A DNA stretch of 64,000 nt from Lacipirellulaceae bacterium. Lineage in GTDB: Bacteria; Planctomycetota; Planctomycetia; Pirellulales; Lacipirellulaceae. Shown here piece after piece: positions 62,874 through 64,000 of this stretch (position 1 is its first letter; every line of letters begins with the position of its first letter). The notes under the pieces are model-generated. The model had not been told where the DNA came from. It ran no database searches and saw only the letters and a list, made by a program, of their open reading frames with translations. The position numbers and the translations under genes were made by a program. The stretch spans positions 1,674,001 to 1,738,000 of the forward strand of contig JAVJRG010000005.1 in the NCBI GenBank assembly GCA_040218535.1. Reading direction: 5' to 3'.

Positions 62874-63626
62874 TTAGACAACAACGGTTGCTTCTTGCTC
62901 GCGAATGAGTTCGAAGAACAATTCCTCGAGATCCTCTTGGCCGTGATCCTCACGCAACGAGTCGAGCGTTCCCTCTGCTAGAAGTCGCCCACGGTGCATG
63001 ATGGCGACCCGATCACAGAGTCGTTCTGCCTCACGCATGATATGTGTTGAGAAGACGATGCATTTCCCTTGATCGCGCAGCTCAGCCACCGCGTCAAGCA
63101 ACGCTCGTGCAACTAGGACATCCAAACCGCTCGTCGCTTCATCGAAGATCAGGATCGGCGGATCGTGCACGATCGCACGGGCGATCGAGACTTTCTGCTT
63201 CATGCCGGTCGACATCTTCGCTCCGAGGAGATCACGGATCTCTTGCATCTTGAGTCGTTCAAACAGATCCTCCATACGTTCGCGGAGCGGCTCGTCTTCG
63301 ATTCCGTAGAGACGCCCGAAGTACTCGACCATTTCCCACGCCGTCATCCGGTCGTAGACGGCAGTATTCGCGGACATGAAGCCGATCTGCTGACGCACCT
63401 GAGAGGGTTGGGTGACGACATCGCAACCGTTAACCGTGGCGGTTCCGCTCGTTGGCTGCAGCACGGTACTCAGAATACGCAGGGCGGTCGTTTTACCGGC
63501 CCCATTGGGGCCGAGAAGGCCGTAGACTTCGCCCTCGACGGCGTTGAAAGTCAAGCGATCCAACGCCATGAATTCACCGCGATGCAAGTCGGTATAGGCT
63601 TTCGTAAGAGCTTGAACCTGGATCAT
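62874..63626 (-). CDS. ABC transporter ATP-binding protein (NatA-like)
   Basis: A 250-residue ATPase. Walker A is GPNGAGKT (about residues 37-44), the signature is [13 protein letters not shown] in place of LSGGQ, and Walker B is [12 protein letters not shown], followed by the switch His in VFSTHIM. Size and features match NatA and other ABC-2 export ATPases. It is 24 bases ahead of the fused permease/protease gene and about 100 bases after mqnC. Confidence 0.95.
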   Translation of the reverse strand: MIQVQALTKAYTDLHRGEFMALDRLTFNAVEGEVYGLLGPNGAGKTTALRILSTVLQPTSGTATVNGCDVVTQPSQVRQQIGFMSANTAVYDRMTAWEMVEYFGRLYGIEDEPLRERMEDLFERLKMQEIRDLLGAKMSTGMKQKVSIARAIVHDPPILIFDEATSGLDVLVARALLDAVAELRDQGKCIVFSTHIMREAERLCDRVAIMHRGRLLAEGTLDSLREDHGQEDLEELFFELIREQEATVVV

Positions 63627-63725
63627 AGCGGATTCTGGCTGGAAGTAGGGCGAGGCGAAAAGAAGATGCCTTGCTCAAGAATACCAGCAGCCCCCGTGCC
63701 AATGGAAGCAACATCACAGCTGAGT

Positions 63726-64000
63726 TCAGCTGACGATGGGCAGCGGAGACAGGTTCTGCCGACTTTGCGGAACAATCGACGTCACTTCCTCGTCGATTAG
63801 CTGGTAATGGACATTTCTTTGCCGCGGCGTGTAGCCTAAATCCGATATCGCGTTGCGAATTTGCTGCAAAGTGAGGTGATGCACGGTGCCCGCCTCAGCG
63901 ACCACATTCTCCTCAATCATGAGGCTCCCCATGTCGTTGGCTCCGTAGAGCAACGCCATCTGGCCGATCTTCAAGCCTTGGGTGACCCAACTTGATTGCA
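63726..64000 (-). CDS. mqnC: cyclic dehypoxanthine futalosine synthase, C-terminal end (5' part outside window)
   Basis: Only the last 90 or so residues are visible; the gene continues beyond base 64000. The segment QSSWVTQGLKIGQMALLYGANDMGS (start of it) and EENVVAEAG is the C-terminal signature of MqnC, the radical SAM enzyme that cyclises dehypoxanthine futalosine in the alternative menaquinone pathway. The CxxxCxxC cluster motif would lie outside the window. The end (LGYTPRQRNVHYQLI) is also MqnC-like. It heads the minus-strand group that ends in the amidohydrolase. Confidence 0.88.
   Translation of the reverse strand, partial: QSSWVTQGLKIGQMALLYGANDMGSLMIEENVVAEAGTVHHLTLQQIRNAISDLGYTPRQRNVHYQLIDEEVTSIVPQSRQNLSPLPIVS

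Overview
The window looks like chromosomal DNA of a planctomycete, most likely of the Pirellulales (Pirellula/Lacipirellula-like). This is an inference from gene content: MoxR/DUF58/VWA envelope clusters, very large PQQ-type propeller proteins with TPRs, Ser/Thr kinases carrying a planctomycete-style N-terminal module, Tat-exported Gfo/Idh oxidoreductases, a PEP-CTERM protein, the futalosine menaquinone gene mqnC, and many stem-loop repeats between genes. No phage, IS element, CRISPR array or plasmid gene was seen. Gene content is that of a stable core chromosome with two visibly AT-richer orphan genes (941-1402 and 53100-53888).

Layout. 1-11.6 kb is mixed housekeeping: an MFS transporter end, a small orphan, a tRNA-dihydrouridine synthase coupled to a TolC-like exported protein, a Ser/Thr kinase, a D-2-hydroxyacid dehydrogenase, a DoxX-like membrane protein, a Tat-exported Gfo/Idh oxidoreductase and an FeS-type photolyase. 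From 35776 down to 11775 runs an almost gap-free 13-gene minus-strand array: giant TPR/propeller protein, cyclase-fold repeat protein, MoxR ATPase, DUF58, BatA-like VWA, second VWA, DUF4175-like membrane protein, two coiled-coil/TPR exported proteins, NPCBM-type exported protein, an HtrA-like protease with an intact triad, and two HtrA paralogues that have lost all three catalytic residues. Next come an HU gene and tRNA-Phe that converge on one shared terminator.

From 37121 to 48858 runs a plus-strand array: cyclase-fold/HEAT protein, single-TM protein, ExbB, ExbD, ExbD, TM-anchored TPR/propeller protein, a solute-binding (SBP5) protein and an exported orphan. It encodes a proton-driven Exb-type motor whose TonB-like partner is not obvious. 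The two arrays resemble each other: each starts with a cyclase-fold repeat protein and/or a giant propeller protein and moves on to an energised envelope machine (AAA+ in one, proton motor in the other).

48.9-64 kb returns to mixed genes: a Ser/Thr kinase, RluA-type pseudouridine synthase, Maf pyrophosphatase, a Gfo/Idh paralogue lacking the EKP lysine, a PEP-CTERM protein, transketolase behind a near-consensus promoter, a HlyIII/PAQR protein, an exported planctomycete orphan, then a minus-strand group of mqnC (partial), an ABC ATPase, an ABC-permease/CPBP-protease fusion and an amidohydrolase that is a good candidate for aminofutalosine deaminase.

Main points of interest: the active protease plus two pseudoprotease cassette inside the MoxR array; the shared N-terminal module linking the motor-operon propeller protein to a neighbouring kinase; a strong hairpin between exbB and exbD; and palindromic elements whose GTAGCC ends supply the stop codons of maf and of the amidohydrolase gene.
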